Source: Mucilaginibacter sp. CSA2-8R
Lineage (GTDB): Bacteria; Bacteroidota; Bacteroidia; Sphingobacteriales; Sphingobacteriaceae
Direction of reading: 5' to 3'
NCBI RefSeq assembly: GCF_038806765.1
Contig: NZ_CP152389.1
Span: 5,270,001 to 5,334,000, forward strand
DNA length: 64,000 nucleotides
Shown here: one piece after another, positions 1 to 8,349 of the stretch
How the letters are laid out: each line of letters begins with the position of its first letter
Numbering within the stretch: the first letter of the stretch is position 1
The notes under the pieces: model-generated
The model's database searches: none
What the model was told of the DNA's origin: nothing
Seen by the model: only the letters and a program-made list of their open reading frames with translations
Position numbers and translations under genes: made by a program

Positions 1-1094
1 GTGTTACTGTGTGCAGCACACTAATGAGTAAAGACAACCGCGACGAGTATATTCAAAACATTAAGCTGGAATACGAAAAAGCACGCGAGGCGCATTTAAA
101 CAAACGGTCAGACAAGCGCTTTTTAAGCATTGACGAGGCACGGTCAAACAAATACCAGATTGACTTTAAAACCTTCGCCCCGGTTAAACCATCCTTTACC
201 GGCACTAAAGTTTTTGAAGCTTTCTCCTTAAAAGAACTGGTGCCTTATATTGATTGGACACCATTTTTCCATACTTGGGAACTGCGCGGCAGCTACCCCA
301 AAATATTTGATGATAAAAACGTAGGTATCGAGGCTAAAAAGCTTTTCGATGATGCGCAGCAAATGCTGCAGAAAGTAATCGACCAAAATCTTTTACAAGC
401 CAGTGGCGTGATCGGATTTTGGCCGGCCAACAGCGTGGGTGATGATATTGAGTTGTATAGCGACGAAAGCCGCACGCAATTGCGTACCCGTATCCACACC
501 CTGCGCCAGCAAGCCGAAAAAGCGGCCGGTGAACCTTACTATGCTTTGTCGGATTTTATTGCGCCTAAAAAAAGCGGTATCCCCGATTATTTTGGCGGCT
601 TTGCCGTAACTACCGGCATTGGCTGCGACGAATTGGTAGCCCAATACGACGCCGACCATGACGACTATAACAGCATCATGATTAAAGCCATAGCCGACCG
701 CTTGGCCGAAGCCTTTGCCGAAAAAATGCACGAACTGGTCCGTCGTAACTATTGGGGCTATGCACAAGATGAAGAATTAACCAACCAGCAGCTGATTAAA
801 GAAGAGTACCAGGGCATCCGCCCGGCACCCGGTTACCCGGCCTGCCCAGAGCATACCGAAAAAGTGACGCTGTTTGATTTGCTGAAAGCTACGGATAATG
901 CACATATCCATTTAACCGAAAGCATGGCCATGTTGCCCACCGCGGCTGTTAGCGGTTTTTACTTTGCCCACCCGCAATCACGCTACTTCGGCTTAGGCAA
1001 AATAGGTAAGGACCAGGTAGAAGACTACGCCAAACGCAAAAACATGTCCGTCGAAACCGCAGAACGATGGTTAGGGCCAAATTTAAATTATTAA
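1..1094 (+). CDS. metH: Cobalamin-dependent methionine synthase, C-terminal part (partial)
   Basis: This is the activation (AdoMet-binding) domain of MetH, which re-methylates oxidised cobalamin so that the enzyme can keep making methionine from homocysteine and methyl-tetrahydrofolate. The gene enters from the left edge: its frame is open from base 3 and the first residues (VTVCSTLMSK) look like the end of the B12-domain linker, so no start lies in the window. The SAM-binding signature RPAPGYPACPEHTEK is at about visible residues 269-285, and the conserved YFGLGKIGKDQVEDYA block lies near the C-terminus. metF follows on the same strand after one inserted gene, which fits a methionine/one-carbon operon. 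Domain identity is clear from the sequence; the upstream domains cannot be seen. Confidence 0.95.
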   Translation, partial: VTVCSTLMSKDNRDEYIQNIKLEYEKAREAHLNKRSDKRFLSIDEARSNKYQIDFKTFAPVKPSFTGTKVFEAFSLKELVPYIDWTPFFHTWELRGSYPKIFDDKNVGIEAKKLFDDAQQMLQKVIDQNLLQASGVIGFWPANSVGDDIELYSDESRTQLRTRIHTLRQQAEKAAGEPYYALSDFIAPKKSGIPDYFGGFAVTTGIGCDELVAQYDADHDDYNSIMIKAIADRLAEAFAEKMHELVRRNYWGYAQDEELTNQQLIKEEYQGIRPAPGYPACPEHTEKVTLFDLLKATDNAHIHLTESMAMLPTAAVSGFYFAHPQSRYFGLGKIGKDQVEDYAKRKNMSVETAERWLGPNLNY

Positions 1095-1098
1095 TTAA

Positions 1099-1111
1099 TT
1101 TGTTGCGGGTT
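1099..1111 (+). repeat. Left 13-bp inverted repeat of the four-helix-bundle insertion
   Basis: TTTGTTGCGGGTT begins four bases after the metH stop codon. Its exact reverse complement lies at 1524-1536. A related degenerate unit (GAGTTGCGAGT) follows directly, so the end has a small internal repeat built on GTTGCG. Confidence 0.75.
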
Positions 1112-1153
1112 TTGAGTTGCGAGTATCGAGTGTTAAAACCTTAATTTGGAGCA

Positions 1154-1561
1154 ATGATTTTTACAAATTTAGATGTATGGAAAGAAGCACGAACCTTAGT
1201 TAAGATGGTATACGCAACAACATCTCTTTTTCCAAAAGAAGAACGTTTTGGCCTACAATCGCAAATCAAACGTTCGGTTATATCAATCCCATCAAATATT
1301 GCCGAAGGTTGCGGGCGAAACTCTTTGAAAGAAACTTTGCAGTTTTTCTTTATAGCACGAGGGTCAGCTTACGAATTAGAGGCACAATTATATCTTTCTT
1401 TTGATTTGAATTTCATAACAGAAGAACAATTAAGTTCTTTGCTGAAACAACTTGAAACAGTTAGAAAATTACTTGGGGGACTTGTAAATTATTTTAGAGC
1501 ACAATTAAAAAGTCAAGTCACGCAACCCGCAACAAAGAACCCGCAACTGAACAAACCATGA
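1154..1561 (+). CDS. Four-helix bundle protein (23S rRNA intervening-sequence protein family)
   Basis: A 135-residue protein of the four-helix-bundle/IVP family (S23 family), known from intervening sequences in 23S rRNA genes and related to the accessory Avd proteins of diversity-generating retroelements. Family signatures seen are the N-terminal NLDVWKEAR, then LQSQIKRSVISIPSNIAEG (residues about 37-55) and RGSAYELEAQL. The fold is known but its cellular role is not settled. The last dozen residues (QPATKNPQLNKP) are encoded by the right-hand repeat and are probably not part of the fold. The stop overlaps the metF ATG, so it sits inside an otherwise tight metH-metF pair. The flanking inverted repeats suggest it was inserted as a unit. 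Confidence 0.9.
   Translation: MIFTNLDVWKEARTLVKMVYATTSLFPKEERFGLQSQIKRSVISIPSNIAEGCGRNSLKETLQFFFIARGSAYELEAQLYLSFDLNFITEEQLSSLLKQLETVRKLLGGLVNYFRAQLKSQVTQPATKNPQLNKP
1521..1548 (+). repeat. Right inverted repeat of the four-helix-bundle insertion
   Basis: AACCCGCAACAAA at 1524-1536 is the exact reverse complement of the left repeat at 1099-1111. Overlapping or neighbouring copies of the core occur at 1521-1533 (CGCAACCCGCAAC) and 1538-1548 (AACCCGCAACT). The repeat is translated as the C-terminal tail of the inserted gene and ends about ten bases before the metF ATG. Confidence 0.75.
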
Positions 1562-2514
1562 AGATTACTGAGCACATAAACAACGCCAATGGCAAAACAC
1601 TTTTTTCTTTTGAGCTGCTGCCGCCAATTAAGGGGCAGAGCTTGCAGGGTATTTATAACGCCATCGACCCGTTGATGGAGTTTAACCCGCCATTTATTGA
1701 TGTTACGTCTTCGCGTGAGGATTTGGTTTATAAAGAACTGCCTAACGGACTGCTCGAAAAGGTAACCTATCGCAGGCGTCCCGGTACGGTGGCGGTTTGT
1801 GCCGCCATCATGAACAAGTACAAAGTAGATGCGGTACCTCACCTGCTTTGCGGTGGTTTTACCAAAGAAGAAACGGAGTATGCACTGATTGACCTACAGT
1901 TTTTGGGTATAGACAACGTTTTAGTGTTGCGTGGTGATGCCCGTAAAACCGATTCGGGCTTTATTCCTACACAAGGCGGCCATTGCTATGCAACGGAATT
2001 GCTGGAGCAGGTGACCAATATGAATAACGGTATTTATCTGCACGAGTACCAGGATTCATCGTACAAAACGGATTTTTGTATTGGCGTGGCGGCATACCCC
2101 GAAAAACATTTTGAGGCACCTAACCTGAAAACAGACTTTAAATACCTAAAAAAGAAGGTAGAGGGAGGTGCGCAGTTTATTGTAACGCAAATGTTTTTTG
2201 ATGTAAGTAAGTACAAAGCTTTTGTTAACCAATGCCGGGCCGAGGGAATCAACATTCCAATCATCCCTGGATTAAAACCGTTGACTACAGCCAAGCAGCT
2301 CATCAACCTGCCTAAAATATTTCATATCGATATTCCGGAAGATTTATGCGATGCGGTGCATGCCTGCAAAAGCGATAAAGAGGTAAAAGAAGTAGGCATT
2401 GAGTGGATGATTAACCAGTGTAAAGAACTGGTTGAATTTGGCGCCCCGGTACTTCACTTTTATACCATGGGTAACGCCGAGCCTACCAAAAGAATTGCAC
2501 GGGAGATTTTCTAA
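1558..2514 (+). CDS. metF: Methylenetetrahydrofolate reductase
   Basis: Reduces 5,10-methylene-tetrahydrofolate to 5-methyl-tetrahydrofolate with FAD, supplying the methyl donor for MetH encoded just upstream. The 318-residue length fits single-domain bacterial MetF. Visible landmarks are the N-terminal FSFELLPP with the conserved Glu19, the flavin/folate-site LRGD motif at about residues 124-127, and QMFFD at about 211. The ATG overlaps the stop of the preceding gene (ATGA), giving translational coupling to an inserted gene and not to metH itself. A strong hairpin terminator follows at 2536-2573. Assignment is secure. Confidence 0.96.
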   Translation: MKITEHINNANGKTLFSFELLPPIKGQSLQGIYNAIDPLMEFNPPFIDVTSSREDLVYKELPNGLLEKVTYRRRPGTVAVCAAIMNKYKVDAVPHLLCGGFTKEETEYALIDLQFLGIDNVLVLRGDARKTDSGFIPTQGGHCYATELLEQVTNMNNGIYLHEYQDSSYKTDFCIGVAAYPEKHFEAPNLKTDFKYLKKKVEGGAQFIVTQMFFDVSKYKAFVNQCRAEGINIPIIPGLKPLTTAKQLINLPKIFHIDIPEDLCDAVHACKSDKEVKEVGIEWMINQCKELVEFGAPVLHFYTMGNAEPTKRIAREIF

Positions 2515-2535
2515 TTAACCTTAGAAATATTATAA

Positions 2536-2573
2536 AATAAGAAAGCGGCCTTTGTACAAGCCGCTTTCTTATT
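2536..2573. terminator. Bidirectional terminator between metF and HAD phosphatase
   Basis: Perfect 14-bp stem AATAAGAAAGCGGC / GCCGCTTTCTTATT with a 10-base loop, and A/T-rich on both sides. It lies between two convergent genes and can serve both. Confidence 0.85.
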
Positions 2574-2594
2574 TTAATACGTCTGTATGTTTAA

Positions 2595-3200
2595 CTATAA
2601 AACATCCCGCTTTACCAGCTCATCTTTCAACGCCTCTGCTGAGGTAAAATGAATGCTTTGAATACCTAAGGCTTCGGCAGCTAAAATGTTGCGGTAGTTA
2701 TCGTCAATAAATAAAGCTTCTTCGGGTTTTACCTGGTAGCGGTCTAACAATAACTGATAAAAGGCAGGGTCGGGCTTGCGGATTTTTTCGTGGCCCGACA
2801 CTACCATGCCGTCAAACCAGCTTAAAAACTCGAATTTTTGCTGAGCAATCTCAAACGTTTCGGCCGACCAGTTGCTTAAGGCGTATATTTTATACTTGCC
2901 GCTCTCTTTAAGCGCTTTAAAAACGTCAACTGTACCTTGTATGGGTCCGGCCAGCATTTCGTCCCAGCGACCATAAAAAGCGCGGATATTTTCTTCGTGT
3001 TCCGGATGCTTACTTATCAGTGCCTCAGTACCTTCTTTCAAAGAGCGCCCTGCATCCTGCTCCTCGTTCCAGTCTGATGTACAAATAGTATCTAAAAAGT
3101 GTTGCCGCTGCTCATCATCGGTTATCAGCTTGCGGTACAGGTGGTGCGGGTTCCAGTCTATTAACACTGCACCTAAATCAAATATGATAGTATTTATCAT
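2595..3200 (-). CDS. HAD-superfamily phosphatase (YihX-like)
   Basis: A 201-residue soluble HAD hydrolase, subfamily IA. Motif I is FDLGAVLID (nucleophile Asp8); the second position of the usual DxD is Gly, as in the YihX group whose E. coli member acts on alpha-glucose-1-phosphate. Motif II is LSNWS (about 107-111), the Lys motif is KIRKPDP and motif IV is FIDDNYRN (about 165-172). The substrate cannot be read from sequence; sugar phosphates are the usual guess. It lies downstream of thrC on the same strand with a 40-base gap, so it may be the last gene of the thr transcript. Confidence 0.88.
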   Translation of the reverse strand: MINTIIFDLGAVLIDWNPHHLYRKLITDDEQRQHFLDTICTSDWNEEQDAGRSLKEGTEALISKHPEHEENIRAFYGRWDEMLAGPIQGTVDVFKALKESGKYKIYALSNWSAETFEIAQQKFEFLSWFDGMVVSGHEKIRKPDPAFYQLLLDRYQVKPEEALFIDDNYRNILAAEALGIQSIHFTSAEALKDELVKRDVL

Positions 3201-3240
3201 TGGTCTGCCTTCTAATTATTATGCTGCAAAAGAATGGCTT

Positions 3241-4545
3241 TTAACCGTTACTCAGCAAATAGTTTTTAAACGATGCAAAATCCTTATTCAAAGATACGGC
3301 ATGCTTCTCGCGGCTGGCCAAAGCACGTACCTGCTCGGGCACATCTACTTTAGATGCGATAGGCTCGGAGAAAACATCCGGAAATTTACATGGATGTGCA
3401 GTAGACAAAAACACGCCGGTAATACCCGGATGGTTTTGCTGCCAATCGGTAAGCGCACGCCAGGCAATAGCCGTGTGCGGACAAACTACATAATCGTAGC
3501 TATTGTATACGTCCTTAATAGCCTGGTGGGTTTGCTCATCAGTATAGCTATGGCTTTCTACCAGTTGCTTTAACGCCTCAGCATCCTCTTTAAACATATC
3601 GGCGATGCGGGCCCAGTTGCTGGGGTTACCTACATCCATCGCGTTGGCAATGGTTTGCACCGAGGGTTTAGGTTCATACATACCGGTTTTAAAATAGGCA
3701 GGTACGGTATCGTTAGCATTAGTAGCTGCAATAAATTTGGCCACCGGCAAACCCATTTTCCAGGCCAGCAAACCGGCACCAATATTACCAAAATTACCGC
3801 TGGGCACACAAAAAGCTACATTGCTTTTACCCTCACGCAGCAGTTGCGCATAAGCATTAAAATAGTAGAAGGTTTGCGGAATCAACCTAGCAATGTTGAT
3901 AGAGTTTGCGGAGGTTAACCGGAAAGCTTCATTCAGTTCATCATCCACAAAAGCCTGCTTTACCAAAGCCTGGCAATCATCAAAAGTACCGTCAATTTGC
4001 AGGGCACGAATGTTTTGCCCGTTAGTGGTGAGTTGCAATTCCTGTATGTCGCTTACTTTGCCTTTAGGATATAAGATGGTTACCCGCGTGTTCGGCACCC
4101 CTAAAAAGCCTAAGGCTACGGCTCCGCCGGTATCGCCCGAGGTGGCTACTAGTACGTCTAACTGCTTCTCGCCTTCCTCTAAAAAGTAACTCATTACCCG
4201 GCTCATAAAGCGAGCACCAAAATCCTTAAAAGCCAGCGAAGGTCCGTGGAAAAGCTCGAGCACATATACGTCCTCTTGCAGCTTTACTACAGGGGCATCA
4301 AAATTAACGGCATCATTAATCAGGTTGCGCAAGTCATTTTCCGGAATGGCATCGCCTAACAGATGATGAGCTACCTCGAAGGCAATTTGCGGTAAGGTTA
4401 GCTTAGGCAGCTGTTCAAAAAAACTGTTAGGCAGGCAGTTAATTTGCACCGGCATGTATAAGCCTTTATCCTGCGGCATACTGTTAAATACAGCGTCTTT
4501 GAAAGACACCGCCGACGCCGGATTATTGGTACTATATAATTTCAT
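3241..4545 (-). CDS. thrC: Threonine synthase
   Basis: PLP enzyme that converts O-phosphohomoserine to threonine, the last step of the pathway. The 434 residues match the long bacterial class. The PLP lysine is in GPSLAFKDFGARF (Lys107), and the phosphate-binding loop ATSGDTGGA follows at about 133. N-terminal LYSTNNPASAVSFKDAV is also typical of ThrC. It is the third gene of the thrA-thrB-thrC operon, 32 bases after thrB. It should be under the same leader/attenuator as thrA. Confidence 0.97.
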   Translation of the reverse strand: MKLYSTNNPASAVSFKDAVFNSMPQDKGLYMPVQINCLPNSFFEQLPKLTLPQIAFEVAHHLLGDAIPENDLRNLINDAVNFDAPVVKLQEDVYVLELFHGPSLAFKDFGARFMSRVMSYFLEEGEKQLDVLVATSGDTGGAVALGFLGVPNTRVTILYPKGKVSDIQELQLTTNGQNIRALQIDGTFDDCQALVKQAFVDDELNEAFRLTSANSINIARLIPQTFYYFNAYAQLLREGKSNVAFCVPSGNFGNIGAGLLAWKMGLPVAKFIAATNANDTVPAYFKTGMYEPKPSVQTIANAMDVGNPSNWARIADMFKEDAEALKQLVESHSYTDEQTHQAIKDVYNSYDYVVCPHTAIAWRALTDWQQNHPGITGVFLSTAHPCKFPDVFSEPIASKVDVPEQVRALASREKHAVSLNKDFASFKNYLLSNG

Positions 4546-4577
4546 GGAATGTTTCAGGTTAAATTTTTGGAATTAGC

Positions 4578-5591
4578 TTAAAGCACACGCGGCCCGGCAT
4601 CGTTAATGGTTGATACATAAGCCTGCGAATCAATTTTGATTCCGGCCAGGTGCTGTTGCAGCTTTTGGGTAATCAGGCGGGCAGTAGCCTCGTCGCGGGT
4701 AAAGGCGAATACTGATGGTCCTGAGCCCGAAATACCAAAACTCACGGCACCGGCCTCCATAGCCAGCTGGCGCATGGTGTAAAAATCAGGAATGAGGATA
4801 GACCGCACCGGCTCCACCAGTACATCCTGCATGCTGCGGCCTATCAGGTCAATATCCTGCGTGTACAAACCGCTTACCAAACCAGCAATATTACCCCATT
4901 GGGTAACAGCATCTTTCATGGCTATCTTATTGCGGATAATTTGTCTGGCTTCGCGGGTAGGCACATCCACATCCGGAAAAACCACCGCACAATGTAATCC
5001 TGATGGGTGCGGCAAACGGATCACATCTAATGGCTCATAGCTGCGTATGAGTACAAACCCACCCAATAAGGCTGGTGCTACGTTATCGGCATGGCCATGC
5101 CCGCATGCCATTTCTTCGCCTTTTATGGCAAATGGTAACAGTTTGGCCATATCGCGCTCATCGCCTAACAGAGTTTTGGCAGCAAACAAACCAGCCACGG
5201 TACTGGCCGAACTTGAGCCTAAACCACTGCCGATAGGCATTTTTTTGTGCAGTTCAATATCCATCCCTAAATCGGTTCGGCCAATGCTTTGCAAATAATG
5301 CAGTACGCTTACACTTACGGTATTCTTAGCCGGGTCGAGCGGCAGCCGCCCATTATCGCCGGTTATTTTGCTGATGGTAATACCGGGCTGAGCAGTAACC
5401 CGCATTACCACCTCATCGCCGGGTTCGTTTACGGCAAAGCCCAATATATCAAAACCGCAAACCACGTTAGCAACGGTAGCCGGTGCAAAAACTTTTACTT
5501 CGGTGCCGGGTACCAGATGGTTTAGTACCAAATTATCACTAGCAGCATCAACGCTGGCAGGTATCGCCTCTTTTTGTATTTCCTGTTCCAT
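4578..5591 (-). CDS. thrB: Homoserine kinase
   Basis: GHMP-family kinase that phosphorylates homoserine to O-phosphohomoserine. The ATP loop MPIGSGLGSSSAS is at 118-130 and the C-terminal GISGSGPSVFAF motif is present. The conserved part begins at about residue 31 (EVKVFAPATVANVVCGFDILG), so the first 30 residues are an extra, poorly conserved N-terminus; a TTG at codon 21 is an alternative start. It lies between thrA (46-base gap) and thrC (32-base gap) in the threonine operon. Confidence 0.96.
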   Translation of the reverse strand: MEQEIQKEAIPASVDAASDNLVLNHLVPGTEVKVFAPATVANVVCGFDILGFAVNEPGDEVVMRVTAQPGITISKITGDNGRLPLDPAKNTVSVSVLHYLQSIGRTDLGMDIELHKKMPIGSGLGSSSASTVAGLFAAKTLLGDERDMAKLLPFAIKGEEMACGHGHADNVAPALLGGFVLIRSYEPLDVIRLPHPSGLHCAVVFPDVDVPTREARQIIRNKIAMKDAVTQWGNIAGLVSGLYTQDIDLIGRSMQDVLVEPVRSILIPDFYTMRQLAMEAGAVSFGISGSGPSVFAFTRDEATARLITQKLQQHLAGIKIDSQAYVSTINDAGPRVL

Positions 5592-5637
5592 TACAGTAGT
5601 ATCTTCAATATAGATTGATCATGTTTTTATAACAAGC

Positions 5638-8088
5638 CTAATTAGCGCCTACGTTAATCAGGTCGGCAAATACACCGGCTGCGGTTACCTCGGCACCTGC
5701 TCCGGGGCCTTTAACCACCATAGGGCGCTCTCTATAACGGTCGGTAGTAAAGGCAATAATGTTATCACTGCCTGACATGCTGAAGAAAGGATGGCTTTCG
5801 TCCACCATTTGCAGGGTGATGGAAGCCTTACCATCATCCAGCTTGCCTATGTAGCGCAACACCTTTCCGCTGCTTTCGGCCTGTTGTTTGATGTTATTAA
5901 AATACTCGTCGTTAGCTTTGAGGGCCGCATAAAAATCAGGTACGTTTTGGGCATCCAGGCAAGCCTGCGGCAGCATGTTTTCAATCTGCACATCCTCGGC
6001 TTCCATGTGGTAACCGGCATCACGCGCCAAGATAAGTATTTTACGCATAAAGTCTTTACCGCTCAAATCATCGCGCGGGTCTGGCTCGGTGTAGCCTTTC
6101 TCCTGGGCCGACAGTACTACGTCGTGGAAGCTGGCATCACCTTTAAAATTGTTAAAGATGTAAGAGATGGTGCCCGACAAAATAGCTTCAATTTTTTGTA
6201 CACGATCGCCGCTCACCATCAAATCTTTCAGTGTGCGGATGATAGGTAAACCTGCGCCCACGTTGGTTTCGTAAAAAAAGTCGACCCCGTGCTTACGGGC
6301 TGCATCTTTAAAACCTTTATACTGGCTGTACTCGCCCGAATTTCCAATTTTATTACAGGTAACGATAGATATAGTCGACTCAAAAATACCTTTGTAATAA
6401 GCAATGGGCTTAGGGCTGGCAGTATTATCTACAAAAACGCAGTTAGGCAGGTTCATGCGCTTCATGCGGTCGACAAACTCGTCCAAGTCAGCAGTTTCGC
6501 CGTCGGTATCCAAGTCTTGTTGCCAGGTGTTTAAGTCCAAACCTTCGGCGTTGAAAGTCATTTTACGGGTGTTGCTGATACCCGCAATTTTAACCTGTAT
6601 ACTGTTATTTTTTTCTAAAAACTCGGTGTGCTGCATTAGCTGCTTAAACATGGTTTTACCAATGTTACCGGTACCCAGACAGAACACATTGAGCGTTTTG
6701 TTAAACTGCACAAAAAAGGCATCGTGTACAGCGTTGACCGCTTTGGCTAAATCGTGTGCCGAGATAATTACAGAAATGTTGTACTCTGACGACCCCTGCG
6801 CAATAGCCCTGACGTTAATACCATTACGGCCCAATGCATGAAACAAGCGGCCCGACATACCAGGCGTTTGCTTCATATTTTCGCCCACAATGGCCAATAC
6901 GGCCAGGCTCGACTCAATAACCGGGTTTTCCAGCTTGCGGGCACCCAGCTCCAATTCAAACTCCTGCTCTATTAGTCGGCAGGCCTTTTCGGCATCGGCA
7001 GGTTGTACAGCAAAGGTGATGCTATGCTCTGATGATGATTGGGTAATCAGCATCACGTTGATTTGCTCACGCGCCAGCAAGGAGAACAAGCGCCCGCTAA
7101 AGCCAGCTTTACCCACCATACCACTGCCTTGCAGGTTAATGATGCTGATGTTTTCGATAGAGGATATACCCTTGATAGGCAGGTTAGAGCCATTACAATC
7201 ATGACGGATTACGGTCCCTGCAAACGCGGTATCAAACGTATTTTTGATGACGATTGGAATCCGTTTCAGGAAAGCCGGAGTCATGGTTGGCGGATAAATT
7301 ACCTTGGCACCAAAATAAGACAGCTCCATAGCTTCGGTATAAGACAGCTCGGGTAAAGAGAAAGCCTTTTTCACGATGCGTGGGTCGGCCGTCATCATAC
7401 CGTTTACATCCGTCCATATCTGTATTTCTGATGCGTTTAGCGCTGCACCAAAAATAGCCGCAGTGTAGTCGCTTCCGCCGCGGCCCAGGGTGGTTACCTG
7501 GCCGGCATCATTGCTGGCAATAAAACCGGTTACAAATAATACTTTGCCGGCATTTTCGCTGGCTAAACCCTGTATTAACAGTTCGGTTAGCTGCGTGTTT
7601 ACCCGGGCCTGACCAAAGGCACTGTCAGTTTTAATTACTTCGGTAGCATCAACATATACGGCATCTGTAAAGTATTGTAAAGCCATCCGGCTAATTAACA
7701 ATGTAGAGCAACGTTCACCGTAACTTAAAATCAGGTCGCGTGTTTTGGGTGTAAGCTCGCGCAACACCATAACTCCCTGCAGCAAATCTTCGAGCTGATT
7801 AAAGTATATTTTTAAGCGGGTATACACCGGGTTTTGATGCGGTATATCCAGCAATTGCTTAACTACTTCAAAATGCCTTATTTCGAGCGCGGCCAGGTAT
7901 TTGGCAAAGTCATCACCGGCGGCAGCCCTGTCGGCCATCTCTACCAGTAAATTGGTTACGCCGCTCATGGCCGATAACACCACAACCAAACCTTTGCTGC
8001 TTCGGTGTTCCTGCCTAACAATGTTCATTACAGCTTCAATACTTTGCGCTGTACCTACTGATGTGCCTCCAAACTTTAAAACTTTCAT
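5638..8088 (-). CDS. thrA: Bifunctional aspartokinase / homoserine dehydrogenase
   Basis: A fusion enzyme that catalyses the first and third steps of threonine synthesis from aspartate. At 816 residues it is close to E. coli ThrA (820). The N-terminal kinase starts with KVLKFGGTSVG; two ACT-type regulatory repeats follow (FSLLAREQINVMLITQSSSE and FHALGRNGINVRAIAQGSSE), where threonine feedback is expected. The C-terminal dehydrogenase has the NAD-binding CLGTGNIGKTMF, VDNTASP, NVGAGLPII and the catalytic DPRDDLSGKDFMRKILILAR stretch. The ATG lies just 18 bases after the 3' arm of the attenuator hairpin, so expression of the whole operon depends on read-through. Confidence 0.97.
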   Translation of the reverse strand: MKVLKFGGTSVGTAQSIEAVMNIVRQEHRSSKGLVVVLSAMSGVTNLLVEMADRAAAGDDFAKYLAALEIRHFEVVKQLLDIPHQNPVYTRLKIYFNQLEDLLQGVMVLRELTPKTRDLILSYGERCSTLLISRMALQYFTDAVYVDATEVIKTDSAFGQARVNTQLTELLIQGLASENAGKVLFVTGFIASNDAGQVTTLGRGGSDYTAAIFGAALNASEIQIWTDVNGMMTADPRIVKKAFSLPELSYTEAMELSYFGAKVIYPPTMTPAFLKRIPIVIKNTFDTAFAGTVIRHDCNGSNLPIKGISSIENISIINLQGSGMVGKAGFSGRLFSLLAREQINVMLITQSSSEHSITFAVQPADAEKACRLIEQEFELELGARKLENPVIESSLAVLAIVGENMKQTPGMSGRLFHALGRNGINVRAIAQGSSEYNISVIISAHDLAKAVNAVHDAFFVQFNKTLNVFCLGTGNIGKTMFKQLMQHTEFLEKNNSIQVKIAGISNTRKMTFNAEGLDLNTWQQDLDTDGETADLDEFVDRMKRMNLPNCVFVDNTASPKPIAYYKGIFESTISIVTCNKIGNSGEYSQYKGFKDAARKHGVDFFYETNVGAGLPIIRTLKDLMVSGDRVQKIEAILSGTISYIFNNFKGDASFHDVVLSAQEKGYTEPDPRDDLSGKDFMRKILILARDAGYHMEAEDVQIENMLPQACLDAQNVPDFYAALKANDEYFNNIKQQAESSGKVLRYIGKLDDGKASITLQMVDESHPFFSMSGSDNIIAFTTDRYRERPMVVKGPGAGAEVTAAGVFADLINVGAN

Positions 8089-8106
8089 AAATGCATATTA
8101 AAACAA

Positions 8107-8138
8107 AAGCGCCTTCCTGTGTGGAGGAAGGCGCTTTG
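8107..8138 (-). terminator. Attenuator hairpin of the thr operon
   Basis: On the minus-strand transcript a 13-bp perfect stem (AAAGCGCCUUCCU / AGGAAGGCGCUUU) with a 6-base loop is followed by a U-rich run (UUUUGUUUU, ending at 8101). It sits between the leader peptide and thrA, where a constitutive terminator would silence the operon, so it must be conditional. Confidence 0.92.
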
Positions 8139-8182
8139 CTGGTTTTTTATGTTTTGATTACACCATACAATTACCTTCCTCC
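8124..8182 (-). promoter_or_regulatory. Antiterminator pairing segments of the thr leader
   Basis: GGAGGAAGG at the end of the leader-peptide gene (8174-8182) is perfectly complementary over 9 bases to CCUUCCUCC (8124-8132), which forms most of the 5' arm and first loop bases of the attenuator. A ribosome that reaches the leader stop (8171-8173) would cover GGAGGAAGG and allow termination. One stalled earlier at Thr/Ile codons would leave it free to block the terminator. This mechanism is inferred from complementarity and geometry. Confidence 0.8.
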
Positions 8183-8236
8183 GGGCGCTGTGCCGATGGT
8201 AATAATGGTAATAATAATAGTGCTGTTAAAAATCAT
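8171..8236 (-). CDS. thrL: thr operon leader peptide
   Basis: A 21-codon ORF read on the minus strand, beginning MIFNST and ending GTAPGGR. Its middle (codons 6-16, STIIITIITIGT region) holds seven Ile... precisely: codons 6-14 are T-I-I-I-T-I-I-T-I, with a further Thr at 16. The layout is like E. coli ThrL, which is also Thr/Ile rich and ends in a Gly-rich tail. It lies 82 bases upstream of thrA with the attenuator between. The peptide itself probably has no function; its translation senses charged tRNA-Thr and tRNA-Ile. Confidence rests on the combination of codon content, position and the complementary RNA segments. Confidence 0.88.
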   Translation of the reverse strand: MIFNSTIIITIITIGTAPGGR

Positions 8237-8334
8237 GCTTTGTTATATAGTTGATCTACAGCCGTAAATTAAGGGCTTAATTTTTATAAAAACAAATGTT
8301 AACGGTTTTATTTTAGTTAGGGAAACAATCTTTT

Positions 8335-8342
8335 TAATTTTG
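8335..8342 (+). promoter_or_regulatory. -7 element of the rsgA promoter
   Basis: TAATTTTG matches the Bacteroidota -7 consensus TAnnTTTG. It ends 7 bases before the rsgA ATG, so the transcript should start at or just before the start codon. No clear -33 TTG is seen at the expected distance. Confidence 0.55.
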
Positions 8343-8349
8343 CACACTT

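Noticed and set aside
393..767. 124-residue antisense ORF in metH
   Set aside because: It lies fully opposite a strongly conserved MetH domain and has no family match that I recognise.
8147..8182. Shine-Dalgarno-like GGAGG in the thr leader followed by a tiny ATG GTG TAA frame
   Set aside because: The GGAGGAAGG is better explained as the antiterminator arm; Bacteroidota seldom use strong Shine-Dalgarno sites and a two-codon frame cannot be supported.
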